A DNA stretch of 64,000 nucleotides, taken from contig CAUYLG010039408.1 in the NCBI GenBank assembly GCA_963573385.1, forward strand, positions 1 through 64,000, written 5' to 3'. The notes beneath the pieces were generated by a model. It made no database searches. It worked only from the letters and a program-made list of their open reading frames with translations, and was not told where the DNA came from. Of this stretch, positions 1 through 13,799 are shown in pieces; position 1 is the stretch's first letter, and every line of letters starts with the position of its first letter. A program made the translations under genes and the position numbers. Source of the stretch: Cacajao melanocephalus. Taxonomy: Eukaryota > Chordata > Mammalia > Primates > Pitheciidae.

Positions 1-289
1 AATTGCATTTTAGGTTTTGGGGTACATGTGAAGAACATGCAAGATTGTTGCATAGGTACACATATGGCAGTGTGATTTGCTGCCTTCCTCCCCATCACCT
101 ATATCTGGCATTTCTCCCCGTGCTATCTCTCTCCAACTTCCCACCCCTGACTGTCCCTCCCCTATTATTTCCCCCCAACAGACCCCAGTGTGTGATGCTC
201 CCCTCACTGTGTCCATGTGTTCTCATTGTTCAACACCCGCCTATGAGTGAGAACATGTGGTGTTTGATTTTCTGTTCTTGTGTCAGTTT
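1..289 (-). mobile_element. L1 3' end fragment, antisense
   Basis: The plus strand reads as the reverse complement of a primate L1 3' UTR: the tail-proximal part that reads as tttaggttttggggtacatg, a pyrimidine-rich middle that is the complement of the G-rich polypurine tract, then the end of ORF2 around 190-285. Homology stops near 289, so this is a severely 5'-truncated copy whose 3' tail lies off the left edge of the window. Confidence 0.85.
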
Positions 290-639
290 AGAAGAAGCAA
301 CTTCTTTAATGGCCCAGTTTCTAGACTCAACCATACCCCTGGCTATTTGTAGCATCATAGCACTGATCTGAGAGAGTTTCTCCTCAACACTGAACTACAT
401 CATGGTAATACAATTGGATACAGATGTCCAATTTTGATAACTTATCCACAAAAAATTGTCATTGCATGGTGTTAAGATAATTGATATTTCTAATAATGTG
501 CTTGGGGATAGGGAGAGTAATTCAGTTGAAATAGTGCTGGACTAGAGAAGAAACTGATTGATTGTTTTTCAGGTCCTCCTGTTTCAAGGTATTGTTTTAT
601 CATTTATTCAGTTATTGAAGATCCAGAAATCCAGCTCAT
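290..639. other. DGKB: Single-copy intronic DNA
   Basis: No repeat family, exon or structured element was recognised here. Confidence 0.4.
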
Positions 640-1423
640 CCTTGACAACTTCTTTTCCTTACCTCCCCTAATCAGTCATCTATTACTGAATCTAATCAGT
701 TTCATCCCTCAAATATTTTTTGTATCTCTTGATTTTTTTTTTCCTTCTTACTACCATGTTCTAAGGCCTCAACAATTGCAGAATTCTTCTAACTCGTCAT
801 TGCCTCTCCTGCCAATTCATTCCCCATCTTGAATCCTCTTGTCACCGAGCACATCTGTTCACGTTAAATTAAAGCTATACATTTCTCCCGAGGGCTCCCA
901 GGTCCTGCTGCTCTGCTCCCACTGAACCGTGTGCCTCACCGCATGCTGCCTCTCTTCTATTTCACATCCATCTTGCCTTCCTTCCGACTCCTGTACACAC
1001 CGTGTTCCTTCCCACAGTGCTGTTTTCTCTGCATAAGACATTGTTCCCTCTCTTTGTGCCTAATTATATCCTCCTCCTCTTTTGGTTTTCAGGTCAATTT
1101 TGAGTTTCTTTGAAAACCATACTGGACCTCCTAAGACAAGCTCAAACACCTCTATTATACCCTGTCACAGTACAATAGTATCATAGTACCGTAGTATCAC
1201 AATTCATAAGACCGTGACCTTTCCTTCACTGACCTTATGTCATTATTGAGATTTTGTATTTGTAGGACTATTTGAGTTATGTGTGCCTGCACTGACTTCA
1301 GAGATCATGTCTTTTTTTGGTTCACTTTGTATTGTTTTCTCTCCATTGTAACACTAGGACAAAATGTCCGCAACTTCACAGAGAAGGAATTCAATAAATG
1401 TTTGTTAAAAGAATGAATAAATG
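640..1423 (+). mobile_element. L2 LINE remnant
   Basis: The stretch resembles the end of an L2 element: pyrimidine-rich coding-like sequence, then the 3' UTR wording with an AATAAATG-type terminus followed by GAATGAATAAATGA at about 1393-1423. It is highly diverged with no open frame, as expected for an ancient mammalian LINE. The 5' boundary is approximate. The following Alu inserted exactly at its end. Confidence 0.6.
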
Positions 1424-1746
1424 AATCACTGATATTCTTTTTTTGTTAAGAAGACAGAGTCTTGCTTTTGTCACCCAGGCTGGAGTGCAGTGGTGCGATC
1501 TTCATTCACTGCAAACTCTGTCTCCAGGTTCAAACGATTCTCCTGCCTCACCCTTCCAAGTAGCTGGGATTACAGGTGCCCGCCCCCATATCCAGCTAAT
1601 TTTTTGTATTTTAGAAGAGAAAGGGTTTCACCCTGTTGGCCAGGCTGGTCTCGAACTCCTGACCTTGGGTGATCTGCCCGTTTCAGCCTCTCAGTGTTGG
1701 GATTACAGGCATGAGCCATTGCACCTGGCCAATCACTGATATTCTT
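1424..1746 (-). mobile_element. Alu, antisense, with perfect 16 bp target-site duplication
   Basis: A full dimeric Alu body in reverse orientation occupies about 1440-1730, starting with a T-rich tail and ending at the complement of the GGCCAGGTG head. It is flanked by identical 16 bp direct repeats at 1424-1439 and 1731-1746 (AATCACTGATATTCTT), showing L1-mediated insertion. In the DGKB transcript it would be in sense orientation. Confidence 0.97.
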
Positions 1747-3497
1747 GACTTGGCTTAAATAGTTGTATTCTCCTCCTAATTTATATATTTAAAAATGTTT
1801 AATAATAGCCATTTTGTTTACCTCACAGATTTGTCATGAGGATGATACAATATAATCTATTAAAATTGTTTGTTTGAGTTGGAGGACTTCCACCAAGATG
1901 GCCAAATAGGAACAGCTCCGGTCTGCAGTTCCCAGCAAGAACGAGCCAGAAGCCGAGGGATCTCTGCATTTCCAGCTGAGGTACCAGGTTCATCTCATTG
2001 GGACTGGTTAGACAGTGGGTGCAGCCCAAGAAGGCTGCCTCATCGGGGAAGCACAAGAGGCTGGAGAACTCCCTCTCCTATCCAAGGGAAGCCATTAGGG
2101 ACTTTTCCCGACACTCTGGCACTCTGGCTCAGATACTGCACTTTTCCCATGGTCTTCACAACCTGCAGACCAGGAGATTCCCTCTGGTATCTATAATACC
2201 AGCACCCCAGGTTTCCAGCACAGAACTGTGCGGCTGTTCTAGCAGCAGCAGTCTTTTTTTCCACATACCCCAGTGGCACCTGGAATGCCAGTGAGACAGA
2301 ACCCCTGAAAAAAAGGGGGCTGAAGCCAGGGAGCCAAGTGATCTGGCTCAGTGGGTCCCACCCCTATGAAGACCAGCAAGCTAAGAGCCACTGCCTTGAA
2401 ATTCTCCCAGCCAGCACAGCAGTCTGAGTTCAGCCTGGGACACTTGAGCTCAGTTTGGGGAGGGACATCTGCCATTGCTGAGGCTCAGGTAGGCGGTTTT
2501 AACCTCACCTGTGTAAACAAAGGGGCCAGGAAGTTTACACAGCAACTGGGCGGAGCCCATGGCAGCTCAGCAAGGCCTCTGCAGGCAGACTGTCACTAAA
2601 CTCCCTTCTTGCTGGGCAGGGTATCTTTGAAAAAAAGGCAGCAGCCCATCAGGGACTTATAAATAAAGCCCCCACCTTCCTGGGAAAAGGGGTGGTTGTG
2701 GGTTTTGCTTCAACAAACTTAAACATTTCTGGCTGGCAGCTCTGAAGGAAGGAATGGATCTCCCAGTAGAGCACTTGAACTCTGATAAGAGATAGACTGC
2801 CACCTCAAGTGGCTCCCTGACCCCCGTTTTTCCTAAGAGACACCTCATACGGGACCTCTGGCTGACATCTGGCAGGTACCCTTTTGAGACAAAGTTACCA
2901 GACGAAGGAACAGGCAGCAATCTTTGCTGTTTTGCAGCCCCCACAGATGATTCCCAGGCAAGCAGGGTCTGGAATGGACCTCCAGCAAAATCCTGCAGAC
3001 CTGCAGCACTGGGCCTTGACTGTAAGAAGGAAAACTATAAAACAGAAAGAAATAGTTTCAACATCACCAGAAAGGATGTCCACTCAGAGACTCCATTTAA
3101 AGGACACCAACTTCAAAGACCAAAGGTAGCTAAATCCTCAAAGATGGGATGAAGCCAGCATAAAAAGGCTGAAATTGCCAAAAACCAGAATGGCTCTTTT
3201 TCTCCTAGGGGTCACAACTCATCACCTGCAAGACAACAAAACTGGATGGAGGATGAGTTTGACAAACTGGCAGAAGGTGGGTAATAACAAACAAACTTTT
3301 TGGAGCTAAAGGAGCATGTTCTAACCCAAAGCACCTTGAAAGAAGGTTAGATGCAATGCTAACGAGAATAATCAGCATAGAGAGACCATAAATGACTTGA
3401 TGGAGCAGAAAAACACAGCATGAGAACTTTGTGAAGCATAGACACAGCCTCGAAGAAATATGGGATTATGTGAAAAGACCAAATCTACATTTGATCG

Positions 3498-3917
3498 GTG
3501 TACCTGAATGTGACAGAGAGAATGAAGTCTTTGGGTTATTTCAAAATAATAGCTCTTTACGAAAAACCCACAGCCAATATCATACTGAATGGGCAAAAGC
3601 TGGAAGCATTCCCTTTGAAAACTTTCACAAGACAAGGATGCCCACTCTCACCACTCCTATTCAACATGGTATTGGAAGTGCTAGCCAGGGCAATCAAGCA
3701 AGAGAAAGAAAGAAAGGGTATTCAACTAGGAAGAGAGGAAGTCAAATTGTCTCTGTTTGCAGATGACACGATTGTATTTTTAGAAAAACCCATTGTCTCA
3801 GCCTCCAAACTCTTTAAGCTGATATGCAACTTCAGCAAAGTCTCAGGATACACAGTGTGCAAAAATCACAAGCATTCCTATACACCAATAATAGACACAC
3901 AGAGAGCCAAATCATGA
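3498..3917 (+). pseudogene. L1 ORF2 fragment: reverse-transcriptase core
   Basis: A 139-codon open stretch covers the palm region of L1 ORF2p. It contains the [12 protein letters not shown] block and the catalytic F-A-D-D box (residues about 88-91), followed by the V-S-G-Y segment. It is an isolated piece: upstream it is fused to ORF1 sequence by deletion, and downstream frames are broken. No function is expected. Confidence 0.85.
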
Positions 3918-5270
3918 ATAAACTCACATTCACAATTGCTACACATAGAATAACATACCTAGGAATACAACTTACAAGGCATGTGAAGGACCTCTTCACG
4001 GAGAACTACACACCACTGCTCATGGATAGGAAGAATCAACATGAAAATGGCCATACTGCCCAAAGCAATTTATACACTCAGTGCTATTCCCATCAAGCTA
4101 CCATTGACTTTCTTCACAGAATTAGGAAAAAACTACTTTAAATTTCACATGCAAACAAAAAGGAGCCCATATAGGCAAGACAATCCTATGCAAAAAGAAC
4201 AAAGCTGGAGGCATCACACTACCTGACTTCCAAAACGGAGACATAGACCAATGGAACAGAACAGAGCCCTCAAAAATAACACCACACATCTATAGCCATC
4301 TGACCTTTGACAAACTTGACAAAAACAAGCAATGGGGAAAGGATTCCCTATTTAATGAATGATGTTGGGAAAACTGGCTAGCCATATGCAGAAAACTGAA
4401 CCCCTTCCTTATACCTTATGCAAAAATTAACTCAAGATGGATTAAAGACTTAAATGTAAGACCTAAAACCATAAAAAACCCTCAAAGGAAACCTAAGCAA
4501 TAGCATTCAGGTGATTGATAGGCATAGACAATGAGTTCATGACTAAAACACCAAAAGCGATGTCAAAAAAAAGCCGAAATTGACAAATGGAATCTAATTA
4601 AACTTAAGAACTTATGTACAGCAAAAGAAACTATCATCAGAGTGAACAGGGAGCCTACAGAACGGGAGAAAATTTTTGCAATGTATCAATCTGACAAAGG
4701 GCGAACATCCAGAATCCACAAGGAACTTCAATTAATTTACAAGAAATAACTCCATCAAAAAGTGGGTGAAACATATGAACAGACACTTCTCAAAAGAAGA
4801 CATGTAGCCAAGAAATATGAAAAAAAAACTCATCATAACTGGTTATTAGAGACATGCAAATCAAAACCACATTGAGATACCATCTCACACCAGTTAGAAT
4901 GGCGATCATTAAAAAAGTCAGGAAACAACAGATGCTGGAGAGGATGTAGAGAAATAGGGATGCTTTTACACTGTTGGTGGGAGTGCAAATCAACCATTGT
5001 GGAAGACAGTGTGGCGATCCCATTACTGGGTATATAACCAAAGGTTTACAAATTGTTCTATTATAAAGACACATGCACACGTATGTTTACTGAGGCACTA
5101 TTCACAATAGCAAAGACTTGGAACCAACCCAAATGCCCATCAATGGTAGACTGGATAAAGAAAATGTGGCACATATATAGCATGGAATACTATGCAGCCA
5201 TAAAAATGAATGAGTTCTGTCCTTGGCAGGGACATGGATGAAGCTGGAAACCATCACTGTCAGCAAACTA

Positions 5271-5354
5271 ACACAGGAACAGAAAACCAAACACTACATG
5301 TTCTCACTCATAACACAGGAACAGAAATCGAAATATTACATGTTCTCATTCATA
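5271..5354 (+). repeat. 42 bp tandem duplication inside L1 ORF2
   Basis: Positions 5271-5312 are repeated at 5313-5354. The unit is 42 bp (14 codons), so it would keep frame. It duplicates the extreme C-terminal coding part of ORF2. The copies differ at a few bases. Confidence 0.8.
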
Positions 5355-5589
5355 AGTGGGAGTTGAACAATGAGAACATATGGGCACAGGGAAGGTAACA
5401 TGACATACCAGGGCCTGTTGTGGGAATGGGGGGAAGGGGAGAGATAACATTAGGAGAAATACTTACGGTAGATGACGGGTTGGTGGGTGCAGCAAAGCAT
5501 GATGGCACATATATACCTATGCAACAAACCTGCATGTTCTGCATATGTATCCCGGACCATAAAGTATAATTAAAGGAAAAAAAAAAGTC

Positions 5590-7391
5590 TTGGAGTTTAA
5601 GTTTCCTCAAAAGAAAATGTGCAATGGTGTTCTGAATATTCATGGAAATAAAAATAAATAATAAACTATGACATTCTAGTCAGTTCATTTTTACTAAAAC
5701 TTGGTATTCTATCCAATTGGTATTTCTATCCAATTCCTAGGAATATCCCTAGGAAACACTTGCCTGGTTCTAGAAGTATTAGTGATCAGAAGGCTCACTT
5801 TTTAAGTTTTTCAATGATACAGATTATTACCTCTTAATGAAGAGCTTATAATGTGGTAGCCTCATTTTCTAATTTTAATACATAAAATCAGAGATCAGGG
5901 AAAATGAATAGATAGAAAAGGTAAGGTCAGAAGGCAAATGTTTGTATCCAACAGAAGAGAGATTTCTAACTGCTGAAAGCAATCAAACCTGTGCATTATA
6001 AGTAGGATGATACCCATCAACTGGGAGATGATTTCCAATTTTGCCCATTCCCGAGGAAGATACTCAGTTTTGAACTGGATGTGAACATTGGTCCTCTTGT
6101 AAACTAATGAGAAAATTCTGGGAAGCACATACAGTTTTATCACTTTTATCATACTTACAGGCTTGGGTCACATCAATATAAGTACATAAGGTATTATATC
6201 TCTGGCATATTTCTCATTTAAATTTTAACCTTTCATGTTTTTAGACATTGTGTCCAATGTAGGCTTGGAGTACCTACAGGAGAATATGACTATAAGAGAT
6301 TACTGTTAGCTAAAATGAAATTAATTTTTTAAATTGGAAACTAATGACTAGATTAATTCAGGTTTCAAAGTAAAGAATAAAAGAAAACCTTAGATTCATT
6401 TAACAATATCTAAATTGAATGTATTAAAGTGAAGAACTACAAAAAGTTAAGTTTAACTGTAAACAGCATTTGTGATGGATAACATTTAAAATATGCTACG
6501 ACAAGAAAAAGATTTTTAAAAATATTTTTGTACAAAACGCAATCATATCTAATCAGCTTGGCATTAATTAAGCTCTAATAATGTACTTCAGTATCTTTCC
6601 AAAGTAGTGTGATCCATTTCCCCTTTAATCCAGGTCGATTTGTGCATATTACGGTGTCATCATAATTTTAAAACATACTGAGAAAATGACAGAGCTGCAA
6701 AATTAAAATAAATGATTAATGGTATTTTTTTTCATGTTTTGTACTAATAGGTATTACTAAGCCTTTAAATTAATAGAGCTGTCAAGCTCACGGGTGTTAC
6801 AGATCCAGCAATGAACCACAATGGAAATTATATATTCCAGAGACACCTAAAGATGACACCTTGGAATATTTTAAATTTTAATTAGTAGGTGCAATGGTTT
6901 TGTTCCCCTGTAACTACTGCAAATTAATTGGAAATTAGTCACAATCAATCCTTTTTTTTTTTGTTAACAATCTGAAATGAAAAGATTGGTGCTTTACACC
7001 TTAACATTCTTGTTTGAGGGCCAGAAAGCAGACATGCGGTAAATTGCATTGTCAATTACAAAAAACAACTGTTGTGAAATTAGCCAAAATTATGCACAGG
7101 TAAACAAAACTAATTAATGCAAAAGTAACAGGGGAATGCACAAAATAATGCCCAACTAAACACTAATGTGCTAGTCTTCAGAAAAATAAATGTTTAAAAA
7201 TGTAAATTTATGCAAAAGAATTTACCAATGAAGATTTAGGTAAAAAAGGTGCTTTTGGGGCCTCCCTACCACTCACACCCTAAAACATAGACTCACAAGA
7301 ACAGCAGTCTGCTCATGCAAGTATGTTTCAAGAGGGCAAGAAGACTGTTAATTTTCTATCTCTTCAAAATATCATCATTTAGGCTTATTAA
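5590..7391. other. DGKB: Single-copy AT-rich intron, no repeats seen
   Basis: No interspersed repeat or exon was recognised. The part from about 6540 to 7240 contains three TAATTA cores (within TTAATTAA near 6567, near 6881 and near 7112), several other ATTA cores and octamer-like ATGCAAA words. This is compatible with, but not proof of, a homeodomain-responsive noncoding element. Confidence 0.4.
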
Positions 7392-7401
7392 ATAACAAAC
7401 T

Positions 7402-7700
7402 GACTGGGCACAGTGGCTCATGCCTGTAATACCAGCACTTTGAGATGCCTAGGCGGGAGGACCGCCTGAGGTCAGCAGTTCGAGACCAACCAGACCAACA
7501 TGGTGACTCCCTGTATCTACTAAAAATATAAAAATTAGCTGGATATGTTGGCGGGGTACCTGTAATCTCAACTTTTTGACAGGCTGAGGCAGGAGAATTG
7601 CTTGAACCCAGGAGGTGGAGGTTGCAGTGAGCTGAGATTGTGCCACTGCACATCAGCGTGGGCAACAAGAAAGAAACTGTCTCACAAACGAACAAAAAAT
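7402..7700 (+). mobile_element. Alu, plus strand
   Basis: A complete, rather diverged dimeric Alu: head GACTGGGCACAGTGGCTCA, the AAAAATATAAAAATTAGCTGG linker region near 7521, a right arm ending in CTGTCTCA and a short A-rich tail. No clear target duplication was found. A 14 bp word after the tail (ATCTGTAGTATTTA) is repeated about 25 bp later. Confidence 0.9.
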
Positions 7701-7704
7701 CTGT

Positions 7705-10570
7705 AGTATTTATTTAACAGATATCTGTAGTATTTAAATATTAGGCAAAATGCAATTTCTAGGCACATCGGGAAAAGACTCATTATCTATACTTACCTGT
7801 TAAACCATTTTCTTACTGATTATTTATGGGTTACTCTTTCTCTTTCATCACTAAAAGTACATACACATGTTTTTCTGTTGATTTCTGTTCCCCCGTAAAA
7901 ATAAGCCATTAGAGCAACTCAAGATTCTTTAAAAATGATGTGTCTAGCAAGTCAGCAAGTGTTAACTTACAATTGCTGCGCAACTTTTAATTAGAAAATA
8001 ATACTCATTTCACATTTTCAAAACAAGGCTACTATCCAGAAAATCAACCTGGCACATTACGAATTCTTTAATGATATTTAAAGCTAAACAATTTAATGCA
8101 GGGGTCTTCGGAGATTCAAGAGTACGTAACTCTGCAGGTAACTTTCATTGCACTATTTCAGAGCACTATTTTCAGTGCATCTATTCTAGATGAGTTTTAC
8201 CATAGTTTTCTTTTTATGTAACTAACTATTAAAGTTAAATATGATAAAATGATGTCCTTTTAAAGTATCAGTTTAACTGTAAATGACAATGAGAAAACAA
8301 TAATGTTGCTACATTTTCTGTAACACTGTGGCTGAATTTCAAAGATGTCACATGTTGTCCCCCTGTAGTAAAACATGGGTTTTACTTTTTGGGGGGTATA
8401 ATTAGGGATTACAAGAAAGTTAGTCTAAATTATGAAAAGGAAGAAAATTCAGATGTATTATTAAATATAACAATACTTAATATGCACCAGAAATTAATTA
8501 ATGCTTTCTTAGTGTCACTAAATGGGATGTGTGATAATTTTCAACAACCATTCAATACTTCTTTGTGACTTGTAGGTAGCAGGATTTAAGAATAAAAAAA
8601 TAATTAACTCTCCAAAATCCAGAAGTCACTGAAAAAAAACAAAGAAAGACCATGGATTCCAGCCCTCATTCCTATTTTCTAGCCCTTTGGAAAGTTATCT
8701 TCTTAAGCAGTTTTCCCCTTCCTTCCTAACAGATATCCCATAAAACATTATTTTCAAGGAGTGGAAAATATTTTTAACCTCAGACTACACTGAATTTCTG
8801 TTAAAGTGCTAGAAAAGTTGACTATTTCAGTTGCAGATGCCAACTTTCTCAAAATAACTTTTAAAATAGTAGAATCTAGAACGGGTTTTAAATAAAAATC
8901 TGGTAAACAAAAGTTTTAATAAAATAGCTGAGATTCTTCCATAAGAGAGTGGTAAGATTGTGTAACTTACTGATTTGTTTCCAGTCCTCTGGTCTGTGAT
9001 CAGTTAATTTAGGTAGTAGGTAAAAAAGATCTACCTATCACAAAGAAATGCAAATTCTAGTGATTTTTTTATTTCTCAAATTTGCCCTATTCCTGCTATA
9101 AATATTTTCTCCTTTACTGTTTATATTTAGGCTTTAGTAGCTTCTAGTCAAGAAATCTAGTTCTATCCCCAAGTTAAATTAAAAAATACCTACTGTTTCT
9201 TGAGCTGAAAATTAAGATATAAGCACACAGACTATGGGAAAAAAAGTGATCAACAGATACCATTATATTTTCTAATATATATTACGTGAAGGGCTCATTT
9301 AAATGGTATTTGAAATAGAAGGGATTTTCATGATATTCAACTTTGACTGGGCCTTTGAAAGGACCATTAAAACAATCTCTTCTTAAAATGGTTTATGTTG
9401 CTTCTTTTCCTAGTTGCCCTAGGCTGCGTTTGCTAAGTTTAGAACTGCTAAAGAAAGTCAAAATGTAAAGGAGTCTCGTTGGACTCCTGTTTTACACCTG
9501 TGCTCCTTGATTCATCACTGTGCATTTGAGAAAGCCTCAGAAGCATGGTATTTCTTCCTCTCTGAACTTTTCATCCTTAGGCAAACAAGCTTAATGAACT
9601 GATGACAATTTCCGGAATAAGAGAAGTTAGGAACAGTCCCAGTTGTGTAACTCTTGGCTTCCTGACCTTGGACCTAACCTCATCCGTATTGTCTAAAAGT
9701 CTCCCATACTAACAGATAACTTACTTGGAATAGTCCTAAAATGTGCTTGCCTACAATCTAATTTTAAAAAAGAAAATCTTTTGTGGTCATCCACATCATT
9801 ACTTGCCTATAAAAATACCGAAAACCTTAATCTTATAAGTGAGTAAAAACAACTAAGTTTTTTGGTCAGTTATTATCTCTCAACATGGTAAATGCTGTCT
9901 CAAACTGCTTAAGTGTAGGGCACAAGGGTAGAAAAAGTATTAGTGATGTTTTCTCAAATTGGGTACGTTTTAAGATTCAAGGTTTAGGGCATTCATTAGA
10001 CTTATTTAGTATTTTTTAGTATTTAGTATTTAGTATTTATTTAGTATTTATTAGACTTATTTAGTATTTTTGTAAGGAATATGAAAATTGAGAATAATCT
10101 ATGAAATCTCCAAGTCGGCACATAAGTACTTCTAGCTGATAATACGCCAATTATTGGAGAGAATTTAGCCAGATCTCAAAATAGCCATAAACAAGAAAAT
10201 CTAATGGAGTGAGGGTGTGGGTACCAATTTCAGTTAAAAAGGAGTAAGCACTCTTCACTCTCTCTCTCCCACTGAATGCAACTATAAACCCTAGACAGGA
10301 CACATGGAGCAGATATGTGAAGTTGCTGAAAAGAAAATAATACAAGGCAGATTGGGGAAGAAAACCAGAACATGTAGTACCATGAAACCAGTGATGAGTT
10401 TTTTAGTTTTTTTTTTCTCTCCTCTTGTATCTCCTGGTCTGGACTTAAAAGCAGACCAAAAACTGGAATTGTACGCCAGGTACAGATAGAGAGCTCCAAG
10501 AAAAACCCTGTCCTACAGGTACAAGGAATAGGAAAGAAGGACCCTGCAGATCAGACTTAGTGGGAAAAAT
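7705..10570. other. DGKB: Single-copy intronic DNA
   Basis: About 2.9 kb with no recognised interspersed repeat, exon or RNA gene, apart from a short TAGTATT-type repeat at 9995-10071 listed separately. Confidence 0.4.
9995..10071. repeat. Short TAGTATT-type tandem repeat
   Basis: A 22 bp word at 9995-10016 recurs at 10050-10071. The space between is filled with iterations of TTTAGTA. This looks like replication slippage. Confidence 0.75.
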
Positions 10571-10574
10571 ATTC

Positions 10575-10889
10575 TGTTAATCAGGCCAGAAGCAGTAGGT
10601 GGCTTACGCCTGTAATCCTAGCACTTTGGGAGGCCAAGGCGGGAGGATTGCCCAAGCTCAGGAGCTGAGCAGGCCAACATGGTGAAACGCTGTCTCTACT
10701 AAAAGTACAAAAAAATTAGCCACGCATGGTGGTGCGCGTCTGTAGTCCCAGCTAGTAGGGAGGCTGAGGCATGAGAATTGCTTGAACTGGGAGGTAGAGG
10801 TTGGAGTGAGCCAAGTTCACATCACTGCACTCCAACCTGGACAACAGAATGAGACTCCGTCTCAAGAAAAAGAAAAATCATGTTAATCA
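10575..10889 (+). mobile_element. Alu, plus strand, with short target duplication
   Basis: The dimeric Alu body is at 10584-10876, with left arm, linker, right arm and an A-rich tail interrupted by G. Direct repeats TGTTAATCA at 10575-10583 and 10881-10889 flank it. Confidence 0.93.
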
Positions 10890-11439
10890 TTTCCATCCCA
10901 GTCCTCTGGCAATTCCATGGCAGTGGAAGGTAACTAAAACTCCAATGGAGGAAACACCTTTTCTCTGACTAGAGAAACTGTGTTCCCCAAAGCAAGGGGA
11001 ATCCCTACTGCTTTTTTCTCTCTATATTCCTTTATCACAGAGCCCTGGAGGCTGATGCTACTTCAGGAAATACATGACAAAGCAAGGAAACTAAAGCCTT
11101 GGATTCCTAGTCAGAGAGACAGTATGAGAGCCCTGAGAGTAAAGATATGTCAGAGAGATCATGGAGAGGAGCGGGCTCAAGAAAGCTATGCTATGAAGTT
11201 GTGTTTGATCTCCTGAGTTTATCCCTGAGCTGTGTATGCACAGATTTGACCTTAACAAACACACAGATGACTTTAAGAACTGAGTTTGTGGTGAGTCACC
11301 ACCAAGTTTTCAGACAGGCATATGGATCTCTTACAAGTAAAATCAATTTGAATAACATTGTCAACACTTTGAAAGCCAAACATATTGGAACCACAACTCA
11401 CAGAAGATAGATCAGCTTTTGTAACCTGAACCTAACAGA
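10890..11439. other. DGKB: Intronic DNA, no recognised element
   Basis: Nothing certain is seen. The last 200 bp may belong to the 5' side of the HAL1/L1M remnant that follows. Confidence 0.3.
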
Positions 11440-12330
11440 GGCAGCTACCTGCTAAAATAATAACAGCGACAACAATAAATTAACATTTCCCATAGGAACT
11501 GAAAATACCTGGAGTCTCATAACACAATATTAAAAATGTTCAGAATATAATAACATTTCCCATGGGAACTGAAAATACCTGGAGTCTCATAACACAATAT
11601 TAAAAATGTTCAGAATATAATAAAGTTTCTTAACATATTAATCATAGAAAAATCTCAAAAACACCCTAGGGGAAATATTGCCAATGATGCAAATCCTGAG
11701 ATGGTACAATTGTTAGAATTCACAAACAAGGACTTATGAGCTATTACAACCATGCTCTAAGAAGTAATGGCAGACACTCTTGAAATGAAAGACACAGAGT
11801 CTGAACTGAGAAACAGAAGATATTTAAAAAATGAATCATTGGAAATTTTAAAACATAAAAATACATAAATTGAAAGGACTCAATAACAGACTGGAGATAA
11901 AAGAGAAAAATGTCAGTGAATTCAAATACAGGTGTATAGATAGCCAATGTAAACCAGAGAAAATAGGAAATTAAAAATGATCAGACTCAAAGATCCATGA
12001 GACAATACATAAAGTGTTTAACATGTCATCAGAGGTGTTTTTGGAGAGGAGAGAGTGTGTGGTGTAGAAGTCAATATTTGAAGAAATAATGCCTGGAGAT
12101 GTGCCGATTTGGCAAAACATACAGCTACAGATTCATGAAGCTCAGTGAAACTAAAAACAAGATAGACTTAAAGAAACCCATGCCCAGACTCATCAAAGTG
12201 CTGAAAACTAAAGACAAAGAAAAAAATCTTGAAAGCAGCCTGAAAAAAAGGACGTATTACATATTGCGAAGCAATGATTCAAATGGCTATGAATTTCTTA
12301 TCAGAAATTGTGCTATGTAAAAGGACACTT
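11440..12330 (+). mobile_element. HAL1 or L1M remnant, ORF1 region
   Basis: The sequence follows the ORF1 part of old mammalian L1/HAL1 elements in order: a CAGAATATAATAA segment, the acaaggacttatgagctatt segment, an EEIM-like stretch near 12085, and the region around 12170-12310 that corresponds to the conserved C-terminal RNA-binding part (reads as H-I/L-I-K-V-L-K-T-K-D). A 73-codon frame (12099-12320) survives by chance. No ORF2 follows, which fits HAL1, but a truncated L1M cannot be excluded. Confidence 0.65.
11481..11620 (+). repeat. 70 bp perfect-period tandem duplication
   Basis: Copy one is 11481-11550 and copy two is 11551-11620, with a single difference (CATAGG against CATGGG). The duplication lies inside the old HAL1/L1M remnant but is itself young, given about 98.6% identity. 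Confidence 0.97.
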
Positions 12331-13165
<835 letters not shown>

Positions 13166-13468
13166 GTAAAGCACAAAATAGAGAGTAAGGATTTGAGGCA
13201 AAAAATAGAGTACCATGCATGGCAAAACTCTGGGAAGCGGTTCCTATGAGGCAGGACAGTCTGGTGCTGGTCCTGGGAGAGTAATTTAATACCATGACAA
13301 GGATTCTATACTTTTTTCTATGTAAAATGAGTAGGCACTGAACTTTGAGATCAAGAGAGAAAGATCATCAGAGCTGTATTGTTCAATAATAATTCTGTCA
13401 ACAATATGATGGATAGCTTTGGCTGCACTGGGAAGCAAAATATGCATTACATAAAAATAAATAATACA

Positions 13469-13756
<288 letters not shown>

Positions 13757-13760
13757 TTAA

Positions 13761-13799
<39 letters not shown>
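13757..13799 (+). repeat. (TAAA)n microsatellite in Alu tail
   Basis: About ten uninterrupted TAAA units follow the Alu body directly, as expected for a microsatellite grown from an Alu poly(A) tail. It is likely to be length-polymorphic. Confidence 0.95.

Larger units (their letters stand above)
1874..5586 (+). mobile_element. L1 with both ends but large internal deletions
   Basis: The element starts with the L1 promoter wording (GATGGCCAAATAGGAACAGC, about 1898-1917) and ends with a 3' UTR and A-rich tail near 5586. A 5' UTR covers about 1874-3143. The ORF1 start (3144) is followed at codon 3 by TGA. At about 3525-3540 the sequence jumps from ORF1 into the ORF2 reverse-transcriptase domain, so the rest of ORF1, the endonuclease and the front of the RT domain are missing. 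Smaller losses lie near 4232 and 5015. At under 3.8 kb against about 6 kb for a full copy, it is dead. The 5' UTR type suggests an older primate L1PA-like subfamily. Confidence 0.9.
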
